This document shows, one piece after another, positions 47,088 through 58,031 of a stretch of DNA of 64,000 nt. This DNA is from Picochlorum sp. 'celeri' (lineage: Eukaryota; Chlorophyta; Trebouxiophyceae): assembly GCA_010909725.1 (NCBI GenBank), contig JAACMV010000019.1, positions 992,001-1,056,000 on the forward strand, written 5' to 3'. A program made the translations under genes and the position numbers. The notes under the pieces were generated by a model. The model was not told the origin of the DNA and searched no databases. It was given only the letters and a program-made list of their open reading frames with translations. How positions within the stretch are numbered: position 1 is the stretch's first letter; each line of letters begins with the position of its first letter.

Positions 47088-49223
47088 TTAATCGTCGAAT
47101 CCAGCGGCATGGAGATAATCTCCATAAGGATCGTGATGGATGGTTGACAGGGCAATGGGTGCTCTGAGAATATGGTCAGGAATGCCAAACGCATTGCACA
47201 GTGGAACTGCCACTCCACGGAGCTCCCCGCACAGCTTTTCAATCATCTTCATGATGGCTTTGGCCTTTTCTGGTGCAATATAGTCATCGTTTCTAAACAT
47301 GATATCCGCGTGGATCCTATCCAACGCGAATACATCTGCCATGGCCTTGAGTGATTTTCTGCAGTCAGGGTCTGGGCATTCTTGCACAGCCTTCATGAAG
47401 GCATCAAGCATGATGCTTTCAATATGGGCTTTTGACAGCGCGAGAACGTGCAGTAAACACTTGTTCCACGCAACAAATTGGCCCAGTTTCTTTGTGTGCT
47501 TATGAAGCCTTGCTGCCAGTGTGTGAAGAAGTCGTGCTGTCCTGTACCTGAGCGCCCTCTTTAGAAACCCTGTGTTTCTGAGATGGCTTGGCTCCGTTGC
47601 GTGCGATACCAACGGGTTTGTAGGGAGCGAATCAGCAGCCATTTGCTTCAAATATGACCATGTCGCGTGAACTGGCGAGCCTGAGAACTGATCCTTGTAC
47701 TCTTTGAGAAGGAGTGCAGCGACTTGCTGCAGGAGAACTGTATTATCTCCTTCAAATGTTTGAAAGATGTCGTGATCCGAGCGCAGTGCACCTAGTCTGT
47801 TCACTGATGCATATCCATGTCCACCACACGACTCTCGAGCTATAGATAATGCATTGTTTGTATAGTTTGTCGTATAGGCTTTGAGGCCTGCCGACAGGGA
47901 ATGCACATCAGCAATCAACACCTCATCCTTTGTCCTCTTCATTTCCACGTATTTTTCAATGAGCACTTCTCTCGTGAAATGCATGGCATATGCTGTCGCA
48001 AGCATTGGCATGAGTTTTAATTGCTGAGAGGGGTAATCCAATATGGAAATTTCCGCCCCATGAGGTGGCCCAAATTGCTGACGCTGTGCAGAGTATCGCA
48101 CAGCAATCGTGACAGCGCCTTTTAAAACGCCAATCGACGCAAATGTGAGACCCACTCTGCCTCCAGTCAATTCTCCCAGAGTCGCTGCGAATCGTTTTGC
48201 TTGGGAAGGTAATGGCGAGGAGTATCTCCCACTTCTGTCCACAGTCGCAAACCGATCAAGCAAGTTTTCACGAGGGACTCTCACCCGAGTAAATCTGATG
48301 GCACCTGTCATGACATGGATTCATCAATCAATCAGTTTCTCTATACATACTCAGAAAACATATTTTTCAGGAGAAAACGTACCATTATCCACGCCATTTA
48401 ACCCGACCTTGTACCCGCAATCGTGAATCTCCACCCCTGGAAGACATGCGCCATGGTCATCACGAAGTGGCACCACAATAGCATGCACCCCATAGTCATC
48501 CAGCGTGCCTGTCGCAGCAGACGAGGGAACCTTGAGCCGAGCAAACACAGTGGCCATCTTACCATCTTCAGCCGCATTCCCAATCCACCATTTGATGGCT
48601 CCGTCATCAGGGGTATGGATCACCCATTCATCCGTGTCCAGATCCAACACAGCCTCTGTCTGCAGCCCAGCAACATTACTTCCATGGCGAAGCTCTGTCA
48701 TTGCAAAACAGCCAGGCAACTTGAAACGATCAATAGCATCGAAATATTGCCTTCGATGCTTCTCCGTCCCCAGATTCACAATCGACCCTCCCCATAAACT
48801 GTATTGCACTCCCATCTTGACCGTCAAGGACAGGTCCACCAGACTGAGCAATTCTGCCAAGTAAAAGTACTTTTTGAAATCTCTCGAGAAGAATGATAGT
48901 GGCGAATACCCTTCATTCAAAAGCATTCGTAGACAATTTCTCACCAGCTCTCGATGCTCTTCCTTGGACATGCCCTCCTCCTCGGCAACAAGCAGTTCCG
49001 GGTGAGCTCGAAACAACCCATACACCTCGTCTCTCAACCCTGTCATATCACACAGATAATGCTCCATAATGACACTATCAAACCTTGGTAATTGTTTATG
49101 AGCTATTCCAGCAGAGCATTCATTTGTTTGAAAGAATGGAGCAGCGTGGTCGTTGTTTTCTTGCCAATCTTTCGGCGAGCATGCGACGTGTCCTCGCTCA
49201 CCGCAAGGGTTTGCGCTATTCAT
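47088..49223 (-). CDS. ACX: acyl-CoA oxidase (peroxisomal beta-oxidation type)
   Basis: FAD enzyme that oxidises acyl-CoA to trans-2-enoyl-CoA with release of H2O2. 685 aa from exons 48383-49223 and 47088-48304. The intron 48305-48382 (78 bp; GTACGT...TGACAG) joins VGLNGVDN to GAIRFTRVRVPRENLLDRF. Family blocks: PGCFAMTELRHGSNVAGLQT (FAD/substrate region), TPDDGAIKWWIGNAA, DCGYKVGLNGVDNG, YSAQRQQFGPPHG, SCGGHGYASVNRLG and FEGDNTVLLQQVAALLLKEY. These match acyl-CoA oxidases (plant ACX2/ACX1 class) and exclude mitochondrial dehydrogenases. The C-terminus is AAGFDD, not a PTS1 tripeptide, and no clear PTS2 is seen in the first 50 residues. Confidence 0.94.
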
Positions 49224-49476
49224 GGTTGCAATCGTATTAAATACTTGTATTTTTTATAAAATGTACTGTATTCAGTTGGGTGGATACGCAGCAATGATGC
49301 CTTTCTCGAATCATGGAATAATGGTGTCGATGGGTACGACACGTGTTCATCAAATTTGCCATATGGCAACTCTCCTACCTCGAAGAGTTTGATTCGAATA
49401 ATCATGCTACGCAAGTATCTCTCGATCGCCATCGAGATACACGACAGTGTAGATTCCTTACAGTACAAAAAACAAC

Positions 49477-50307
49477 TCAGTCTTGTTCTTGTTCATCATC
49501 ATCTCTCCTCAAGTCATGGTCCTTCTCCTTTGTATGCTCGCTCCCTTCTACACAATCAGGCTCTTCTTCATCATCAACTGATTCTATATCTATTTTGGAA
49601 TCTTCTTTTTCAATCTCACGAGTAGTAGTATGTCCGTCTTCTTTGATCGCAGCTGCCGGCTGCTGTGGCGGATGGGCCATCTGATACCGTTGCTGATTCG
49701 AAATCATCCACATGAGTCGGGCCGTGCATGCTGCTCGAAGCGCAGACATATTATCTCCCAAAGATCCCTGTGCTTCGTTCGCTTTCGTTTCATCGGGAAA
49801 CAATGCTTTCGGACTGAGTTTGCCCAGGCGAGGCCGCTTGGGGTCCTGCCCCTCCACCCCCTTCTCCATTGAATCAATAACCTGGACAGGAGGCGCCATC
49901 TTCCCAGGAGGCGTTTTCAAACCATGCACATCTCTCGATGGAGGCGCTGGAGCACTTCGTTTTCCCACCCCACCGCTCGTCGACCCTCGCTGGTCCCTCT
50001 GAATCCTCGCACTGTCCACATCCAAGGCCCGAGCCAGCAAATATGGCTTCAGTGACACCTTCTCGTCCAAGGACAGCACAGTCGCATGAGATGGAAGAAA
50101 CACAATATCAGGCAATGTATGAGCTCTCGGTTTTGGATCCTTCAGGTGGCTATAGGCAATCGACAAGCCGACGTGGGGTCCGGACTGCACCGTGACATAG
50201 CAACCCCCCGGCACTTCCACCCCCGGGGGTGCGTCAATTTTCACGACATAATACGACTCGTTCTGTCCTCCTCCCCTCCCTTTATTTGCATATTGTCTCA
50301 TATGCAT
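49477..50307 (-). CDS. hypothetical acidic-tailed nuclear-like protein
   Basis: 276 aa, single exon. The N-terminal about 95 residues seem folded: YYVVKIDAPPGVEVPGGCYV TVQSGPHVGLSIAYSHLKDP, ending VFLPSHATVLSLDEKVSLKP. A Pro/Ser/Lys-rich disordered middle follows, including DPKRPRLGKLSPKALFPDE with a monopartite-NLS-like KRPR. A short helical block LRAACTARLMWMISNQQRYQM and an acidic tail (DDEEEPDCVEGSEHTKEKDH ... DDDEQEQD) end it. Not recognised. A chromatin or transcription role is plausible from composition only. Confidence 0.65.
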   Translation of the reverse strand: MHMRQYANKGRGGGQNESYYVVKIDAPPGVEVPGGCYVTVQSGPHVGLSIAYSHLKDPKPRAHTLPDIVFLPSHATVLSLDEKVSLKPYLLARALDVDSARIQRDQRGSTSGGVGKRSAPAPPSRDVHGLKTPPGKMAPPVQVIDSMEKGVEGQDPKRPRLGKLSPKALFPDETKANEAQGSLGDNMSALRAACTARLMWMISNQQRYQMAHPPQQPAAAIKEDGHTTTREIEKEDSKIDIESVDDEEEPDCVEGSEHTKEKDHDLRRDDDEQEQD

Positions 50308-50636
50308 TCTTATCTAAACCTAGGCACACCTATCCAGGAGCGTTTCAAATGTCCATTCGAATCGGATTTCCCGGATCTGTTCGGAGTTACCCTGAGCTCT
50401 CTATGATGTTCCCGAGAGTCTCCTATTGACTCTGTAAAAGTGAAATGCCACAGTGATGAGATTGTAATGTATCGTCTCAGTCCCTGGTGACAATAATGTA
50501 CAAGTAATCACGCTCTTGACAACTACAGGTACACGAGTCCAGTCACAGAGTTGAATTCTTCTACAAAGAAGATTAAATATTATAAAATAATGGGTAGCCT
50601 GTTGGCGATGGGCATAGAAGGCGCAGTACTGTGATT
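50308..50636. other. intergenic interval, nothing recognised
   Basis: 329 bp between two minus-strand genes: the TDP1 3' end and the promoter of the acidic-tailed protein. No palindrome cluster, RNA gene or frame worth calling. Confidence 0.4.
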
Positions 50637-52391
50637 TCAATTCGAATCGGAGAAGAGGTGCTGCCAGTGGTGTTCTGGCGTATCTCTCTGCAAGACACCG
50701 AAATAGGAGCCTCTGCCAGGGAATGGATTTCCAAGGGCATCATATCCCCTAAATCCTGCCTGGGGATCTTTTGAAATATGCCATGGCATGGTGTCGTATG
50801 CGCCATCTGTTGGATGGCCTGGATACTGCATACTATCCAGGTCAAAGGCCACTGGCATGGGGCATTCCAATACACGGATACCTTGGTCAGTCGTGACAAT
50901 CCTTTCCTCTTGGAGCTCATTCCGCTTCCAAGGATAAAATTCTACCCTATCAATATCACATTGTGGTTTGGGAGACGTGGATGAGGTGCACGAGAACCCG
51001 AAATGCTTGTGTTTTCTGTAGTCTACTTCTTTGGATGGGACAAACACCACCCCAAGTTCATATGACAGTATTCTACACAGTCTGGCATTATACTTTTTGC
51101 TATTCACAACCTCTCCCCATGCTGCCTTGCTGAAATTATGGCTTCCTAAACACAGCCATGCTATTTCTTTAGAGTCTTGATGAAATCGCAGGTACGTCTT
51201 CATATGAGGCATGGCCCTCTGCCGACCTGTGGTGTGTCCTCCCCACACATGATAATACCCCCCATCCAGCAGCATCGGCTTCATCACCCTGTCATAGTAC
51301 CCGGGTATACTCCCTCCTCCAAACCAACCCTCTAAAGAATCACGAACCTGCGCAACAGAAGGCCATACCAGGCGCACATGCCCATCGCTGGGACTGCCCA
51401 GAGCAACCTTTTTCTGCTCCTCTGTATAATAATACCCAGCTGACAAACTCTCCGTGATGGATCCGAGAAATGCAGGTGATAGATTCCCTATGCTAGAAAA
51501 CTGAGCTAGTATAGGAGCAGACGCAAATTTCTTGTCGAATTCATACGCCCCCAACACAGCACCCAATCTCTTGTGTCCATACCGATCAACCTGTCTGAAT
51601 TCAAACGGCTTGGACGGAACAGAAGCCACCAGATGACATCGAGCAGAGGAATAATCATGCATTTTAATAATGTCCTTTAGCCTCTCCCGCACTCTCAAGA
51701 CGAGACCCAACGCATCCACATATTGAAGCAGATCCTGCTCAAACTCGCTACACGTCACCTGACTGGTTGCATCTTTGAGAGGAAAATCTTGCATATACAC
51801 CGACTGTGATTTATTATTCACATCACAGTAGAGCAAATTCGCTGTGTGAATAATAATACGTATACCAGTCGAATATTGTAAAAAGAAGGCTTTCGAATGA
51901 TGCGTTCCATACGGTGGAACAGGAGGCTGAAACACATGCATGGCCTCCTCCTGTACCCCTAGCATCCTCAACTGATTCTTCATCCCCTCCGTATCCCCTT
52001 GCTGACCATGAACAATCAGTAGAAAATCGCTAAACAGTAAATCAGGAAATGTATGTGCCAACCAGCTAATATCAATCATGTAATTCGACACAAAAGCAAA
52101 CAGGATATTCCCAGCAACATGCTGTTGCATGTCAAACCCAAGAGGACCCTGATTTCCCCACGATGGAATACCCCGTGTCCGGAGCAACTGAAACGGTGGT
52201 GAATTTGGAGCAGTCTCATCGTCATTGGTTAGATCAATGATATCGCTTTGACGATTGGTTGAAGAAACATGGTTCTTCGTCGTGTCGGCATTGTTCGACG
52301 TGATACGTGCCTTTTTGCGATCTGGAGAGTACGACATGGTCACCCTTTTATTTTGTTTACATACCACTTGATTTAGAAACTGCCGGAGCAT
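50637..52391 (-). CDS. TDP1: tyrosyl-DNA phosphodiesterase 1
   Basis: Phospholipase-D-superfamily repair enzyme that removes topoisomerase I peptides from DNA 3' ends. 584 aa from the ATG at 52391; a second ATG at 52337 (MSYSPDRKKARITS) gives 566 aa, has an ACC just before it, and lies farther from the upstream gene's stop. Both HKN motifs are present: HHSKAFFLQYSTGIRIIIHT ANLL and HMKTYLRFHQDSKEIAWLCL GSHNFSKAAWG. The N-terminus carries KKARI and the acidic-flanked SDIIDLTNDDE, a textbook SUMO-interacting motif. The C-terminus PGRGSYFGVLQRDTPEH is shorter than in animals. Its start is 29 bp from the fibrillin stop on the same strand. Confidence 0.94.
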   Translation of the reverse strand: MLRQFLNQVVCKQNKRVTMSYSPDRKKARITSNNADTTKNHVSSTNRQSDIIDLTNDDETAPNSPPFQLLRTRGIPSWGNQGPLGFDMQQHVAGNILFAFVSNYMIDISWLAHTFPDLLFSDFLLIVHGQQGDTEGMKNQLRMLGVQEEAMHVFQPPVPPYGTHHSKAFFLQYSTGIRIIIHTANLLYCDVNNKSQSVYMQDFPLKDATSQVTCSEFEQDLLQYVDALGLVLRVRERLKDIIKMHDYSSARCHLVASVPSKPFEFRQVDRYGHKRLGAVLGAYEFDKKFASAPILAQFSSIGNLSPAFLGSITESLSAGYYYTEEQKKVALGSPSDGHVRLVWPSVAQVRDSLEGWFGGGSIPGYYDRVMKPMLLDGGYYHVWGGHTTGRQRAMPHMKTYLRFHQDSKEIAWLCLGSHNFSKAAWGEVVNSKKYNARLCRILSYELGVVFVPSKEVDYRKHKHFGFSCTSSTSPKPQCDIDRVEFYPWKRNELQEERIVTTDQGIRVLECPMPVAFDLDSMQYPGHPTDGAYDTMPWHISKDPQAGFRGYDALGNPFPGRGSYFGVLQRDTPEHHWQHLFSDSN

Positions 52392-52420
52392 TCCACACGT
52401 GTGTATCTGTTTCTTTCTCT

Positions 52421-53116
52421 TTAAAAGGCCCGTGGGGGTCCAACCCGCTCTACAATGAGAAAATCTCCCCTGGCATCCTCTGCTATTCGGTATTTTGAAT
52501 CTATGAATAAGGTTTTAAAAGTAGATTTGCCCACTGGGGGCAGAGTAAACTCACGATTGTTGGGTACTCGTAATCGTGCTCCTTGGAATTCAAATGAGCA
52601 TCGTTTGGATTCTGAATCATATTCTATAAAGCTGTCGACAATGAATGCGCCCTCTGGAGGGAACTCGATGCAGTTTTGGAGCCTATTCTCGTTCAAATCA
52701 ATCACTTGATAGACATTCCCAGACTCAGTGCCACACCAGTTGGCCAGACCATTCTTCTTGATGATGAAGAGAATCTCCTTTTCAGATGTCCACAGGAGTT
52801 TCCAAGTCCCATTCAGAGCAGATGGGTTCTGGAGTGGATCGGATGCAGCAATATCTCCTAGCTCTGAGAAGAATCCTCGGAACAGTTTCATGTCTTGTTG
52901 GGTTGTGAGGGTTCCCCTCTCTGAATTCTCTACAACGCTGAGGATATCCATCATCAGCTCTTTCTTTCTTCTATTCGCTGTGATACCCCCAAATAAAGAA
53001 CCAATCTGCGTTTTAGTGGCTGTTCGGGTCTGTTTTCTGACCAAAGGCGTGGTTCTCTGACATGGGTGTGAGGCGCTGAGCGATCGCATTCCTCTCAGCT
53101 GGGTCTTACAAGACAT
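52421..53116 (-). CDS. PAP/fibrillin plastid lipid-associated protein
   Basis: 231 aa, single exon. The first about 38 residues (MSCKTQLRGMRSLSASHPCQ RTTPL...) are Ser/Thr/Arg-rich with no acid, a plastid transit peptide. The fibrillin domain starts KKELMMDILSVVENSERGTL, then LNGTWKLLWTSEKEI (the family's L.G.W.L.YTS block), VYQVIDLNENRLQNCIEF and late FKTLFIDSKYRIAEDARGDF LIVER (the D..YRI..D.RGNLFV block). Fibrillins coat plastoglobules or bind thylakoid lipid. This one is short, like the stromal FBN subgroups; which subgroup cannot be told by eye. Confidence 0.9.
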   Translation of the reverse strand: MSCKTQLRGMRSLSASHPCQRTTPLVRKQTRTATKTQIGSLFGGITANRRKKELMMDILSVVENSERGTLTTQQDMKLFRGFFSELGDIAASDPLQNPSALNGTWKLLWTSEKEILFIIKKNGLANWCGTESGNVYQVIDLNENRLQNCIEFPPEGAFIVDSFIEYDSESKRCSFEFQGARLRVPNNREFTLPPVGKSTFKTLFIDSKYRIAEDARGDFLIVERVGPPRAF

Positions 53117-53154
53117 GGTTCTGGTGTAATTTATTATCTTACTATATTATTACA

Positions 53155-56100
53155 TCAAATGCCTTCTAATGTGTCATCCATCTCTGAATACAGGTTTTTC
53201 AAGCGATCAAGGGTGTCCTCATCTGGATTCCACATGCCTCTGCCGCTGGCTTCAATCATCCGTTTGAGAATGTTGGTGAACGCTTCTGGGTTGCTTTCTT
53301 TGAGTTTCGTGGCCATGGCTTGATCGAATGCATAGGTTTCTGCTGCTTGATTCCATGCCCAATCCTCTTTGAAGTCTACGGTCGCTCCCCAGCCAATCAT
53401 GGCAGTCATTCGCTGGGATATTTCAAAGGCTCCTCCAGAGCCAGAGTTTGCCATGGCATCTGCCCATTTTGGGTTTAGGAGTTTGCTTCTATACTCGAGT
53501 CGAAGGACATCCTCGAGCTCTTTCGGTGTGGGTTCTTTCGAAAAGGTTTCAATGATGGAGCAGCCAACCTTGCTGGATGCATCTCCCTTTGCTGTTTCTG
53601 CAGCTCGTCTGAGTGCTCCTGTATTGGCATAGTACTCTTGAATATCTGTGAGGCCGTACTCGACCGAATCAATTTCTTGTACTACGCGGTCAGTCGTCTT
53701 TAATAATGATTGCAATACTTCTGGTCGTGCGACACCCTTTTCTGATCCTCTGCCATAACTGTAGGCATTTCTGGAGACCCATGTGGATCCTAATTCTGAT
53801 CCATCCTCCCAGTTGGATGCTCCGACTCGCTCGTTTACCATGGAGCCGTAATCTCCCGAAGGATTTGAGAAGAGACGGGCGGTTGGATTTTCCAATCCTT
53901 CGTTGGACATGGTCATGGCGTGCTTTCTAATGTAATTCATGTCTGCTGGCTCATCAGCCTCAGCAGCTCTCTTGAATAGATCATCCAAGAGGTCGAGGAC
54001 ATTTTGGAAGGAATCCCTGAATATACCACTCACATTGCACAGCACATCTATACGCGGTCTATTCATCTCTGAGAGGGGTATGAGCTCGAACCGTACGATT
54101 CTTCCGGTGCCTTCCTTGACTGGTCTGGCGCCAATCAGAGCAAGGGTGATGGCAACACTCTCTCCTTTTGTTTTTATGGCATCCAGTCCCCACAAAGATA
54201 CGGCTACTGTTTCAGGATACTGATTATCGTTTGCGTCCAGATGGGCTTGGAGGATGGCTTCCGCGGCGGCGGCTCCTCTGATCTGGGCCGATGGGCCAGG
54301 CATGCGGTACGGATCCAAGGCATAAATGTTTCTGCCTGTTGGTAGCACTCCGACGCCGTCACGGAGTAAATCTCCACCTGCTTCAGGTAATATGTATTCC
54401 CCATCGAGTGCTTTGAGTATCGATGATATCTCATTGGTGTTCTGTTTCAGTAAATCCCTGATAGATGCTGCTTCAGACACCAGCTCAGGGGATGATGATG
54501 ATGATGCTTGAACCCTCTCGTCTTCTTCCTCGACAATGCTCTGTAGAATGGTATCATCCAGTTTGCCATCAAAGTATGCCGATAAATATTTGTGCATCTG
54601 TTCATCATTCGGCGGGCTTCCTAGAATATGCAGGCCTTCGCTGTATAGCCTGTTTTCAAGTTCCAACAAGTAGGTGTACAGCCTGGAGACATAGTCTGAG
54701 AATACAGTCTCATCAACGATGGCCACCGATGCGGCGTCGAATGTGACAAATGGACAATCTTTTTCTAATCCAACGGATTCAACAAGCTCGATTATGGGGA
54801 CTCGAAGGTCGCTACATGCGTTGTCGTTGGTTTCTCTGTATTCGAGCAGTAATGCCTTGAGATCAATCAATTGTTTGTAGAGTCCTGATCTTCCGTATGG
54901 AGGCACGTTGTGGCTTATTGTCGTTCCATATCCCCTTCTCTTTGCAATGATGGATTCGGATGGGTTGTTGGCAGTGTAAATATAAATGTTTGGTATGCTT
55001 GAGAGCATAATGTCTGACCATGATAGTCCCGTGTTTCCTAGAGGTGAGCCTGGTAGCCATTCTGAGGTTCCATGCGTGCCACAATGAATGACGCCGTCTG
55101 CTTGGAATTCTTGTTCTATCCATTTGTAAAATGCTGCGTATTGAGGGTGTGGAGTCAAATCGCGCTCGAAGAGGAGCCGCATTGGATCACCTTCCACTCC
55201 CAGCAATGGCTGCACACCTATGAAGACATTTCCAAATTGCAGGCCGGCGACAACAGAATTTCCCGACGTTGTCGTGGAAAGTCCCGATCTATACTTTCCC
55301 AAATCTCCCCACGCATTTTCCATTTTTTTGACCAGAATATCTGGGGATGGCAGGAAAGGCATTGGGCCCCATTCATTTGGACCCCAGGATTCATCAAATG
55401 TGAGGAATTTTTTCAAGCGTTTTGAATCGATATCTGCTCCGACAACTTTGGCGCCAAGATCATTGTGAACTGCTGTATTCAGAGATTCTGTCATGTGATG
55501 GATACCTCTGCAGGTGGCCTCTTCTTTTGAAAGCTGTTGCAAATATGCCACAATCTTTTCTCCATCCAGGCTCTCCTCTGACATGTCGCCCAAGTCGTAG
55601 CCTGATTCTTTTAAAGAGTGCAGTATCTTTTCTAATGATTTTGGCACATTCAGCAGAGCTGCTGTGCCAGTTGCACCAACGCCAGGCGGGAATCCATACA
55701 AGATTATGCCAACCTTCTTCTCTGAAGGTGGCTTTTTCCTGAGAGACACCCAATTTTTGACCCTCCCAGCAAGGCGTGTGACTCTTTCAGGAATCAGATA
55801 AATATTTTCTCCAACTAAAGCACCCAGTGGTACAGAATCTATGGCCCCATCAAGTTCAGGGAGGGAGTACAAGACAACACTTTGCAGACCTGTGATTCCC
55901 TTTTCAACCCAGGACTCCATATCCTGGATCAAGAGGGGAGCTGCAATCATATATGGTATATTTTTGGCAGACAAGATGGATTTAGAGATGTCAATTTGTC
56001 TGCCCCCCTCCATGGTTCCTGATGGACCACCCACAAGAGGAAACCCAATTGTATTGATCACAGCATCCACAGACACTACTCCTGGGGACAGCACGGTACT

Positions 56101-57780
56101 CGAGTTACCCATGCGTATATTATTGACTTCATAGTCTGACGTTAGCTGATCTCGCACAATCGTGTGCGCCTCAACACCATTGATAAAGATTGGGATTGGA
56201 ATGATGCCCTCTTTTTCCAGGCATTCAATGAGGTCATTTATGTATGGCTGCTTCGTGATGACATGCTTTCTGTACAGTAACACGGCTGCTCGAGGAGACG
56301 ATGTATTCCTTAGCGGACCATGTTTTTCGTACCATTGCATGTATGCATCAGGAGATTCAAAATACCTTCCTGGAGCTTCTGGGTGGAGGCATCCTGTTGC
56401 AGGTGTCTCCAGCAATGCCCTAGGTTCTGGCGGAGCTGATGGGAGCTCAAAGCATTCTCGCAAAATATAGTTGATCATGGATGTCACATTTTCCTCTCCT
56501 CCTTGGTTCCAGTAGGAATACACGGTGAGCCAATTGCGCAGATCTTGTACTTTCTTCCCAGGTAGATACTTTAAAAGTTTTGGACCAATTTTCAGAAAAG
56601 ACAAGTACCCAACAAGCTTATCCTCTTCTTTACCACTCCCGAACAAATTTAGAACCTTCTTCACGGCAGGTGGTGGTCCAGACTTTTGGCCACCTGGAGC
56701 CATCTGAAACCCACCAACCTTGGTGGAACTCATCAGCTCCAAAGAAGACTCGAAAATAAATCTATATGGAATATCTTTTATGTTCTCATTAAGCCATTCT
56801 ACCTGATCGAAATCGAATATCAAACTAGAAAAGAATACGTCTGCTCCTGCGAGTGCAAGGCTCACCTCATCCCTTCTGGTCTCCAAGTCTCTATCGTTGA
56901 ACACAATGAGTTGGGCAGAGGGAAAAGATTTTGACAAATTCACAGCCACTTTGCGGTACAAGTCCGAATTAAAACTTTCAAACCCTGTCATCAGAACAAT
57001 GCGCACTGATGACTTTTTCAATTTCTCGGTAGAGGACGAGTCGCCTCGCTCTCCCTGCTGCTCTGGTCTCTGTACATCCAACTTCTCATAATTGCTGCGA
57101 TCTTTTGAAAACCGAGCAACTTTCTGTTTATCAAAAACTTTTGCTACATCTATTTGCTCCAACTGTCTCTCCAATCTAGATCGCTTCATTTTCAGCACTG
57201 TCACAGTCTTTTGAAACTCTTTCCATCTCCCATCACCCTGCTGTTCTGCAAATTGCAGCATTGATTTCGAAAGATTCGGACTCTCTCGTGAAACCGACTG
57301 AAAGATAGACTCGGTCATATCTCTTTCATCAATGTGCACATCCTCACCATCAGTATCGACCGCGCTCTCGAAAGGAAAGCCCTCAAAAACCTGCCTGTAC
57401 TGCTCGTCAATCTCAGACTGAACCACTTGCAGCTGCACCACATACAAAAACGCCTCATTAAAAACTGTACCATACTACTGTCCACTCCATGAACATACCT
57501 CTTGTCGAACAGCCTCGCCGTCGTCCACAGAAACTCTGTTCTCATCATCCAAATCCTCCAAGAAACGTTCAGCGTTGCTTGTGGTAGCCACACTTTCCCT
57601 TGCAGCATGACAGACCCCTCGCATTCCCCTCTGTAAATTCATATTCTGATCCTTATGTGCAGCTTTATTTATTCGCTGCATATCTTTCGACGTATTTCTG
57701 CGTTGAGACGACGTCTGAGGACCAGAAACCAGGTTCTGGTCCCCAACATTGGACACTACCAATCTGCAGCGCAATGCCAT
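53155..57780 (-). CDS. CHLH: magnesium chelatase subunit H (ChlH), long form
   Basis: Porphyrin-binding subunit that inserts Mg into protoporphyrin IX, first step of the chlorophyll branch. 1519 aa from exons 57499-57780 and 53155-57432. The intron 57433-57498 (66 bp, GTATGT...GTGCAG) is phase 0 and joins EAVRQE to LQVVQSEIDEQYRQ. The first about 60 residues could be a transit peptide. A charged, helical region to about 240 precedes the core, which begins VRIVLMTGFESFNSDLYRKV. Core blocks: IHCGTHGTSEWLPGSPLGNT GLSW (metal/porphyrin region), ANNPSESIIAKRRGYGTTIS, YRMPGPSAQIRG and NWEDGSELG. The core and C-terminus are intact. The GFESFN start resembles the second ChlH type of algae rather than the VYVVLEAQYQ type of land plants. 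Confidence 0.94.
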
Positions 57781-58031
57781 GTCTATGCCATTAAATGGAA
57801 TTAAATGTGGTTTAATTTTTGAAATAGAGCGTGCACATGATGATATAAGGCTGCTGCAAGATTGCCATATTTAATTCCTTATTCCGCAACCTTTAGGAAA
57901 GGTATGGACACGCAAGATCACCGCAATCTAGCGCTGTATTATACTATCAAAAATGTATAGAGGTTTGTAGTTGATCAAACAGGAGAGTCAAGACGGTACT
58001 CGTCTCCATAGTGTTGATTTGAAAATAAATC

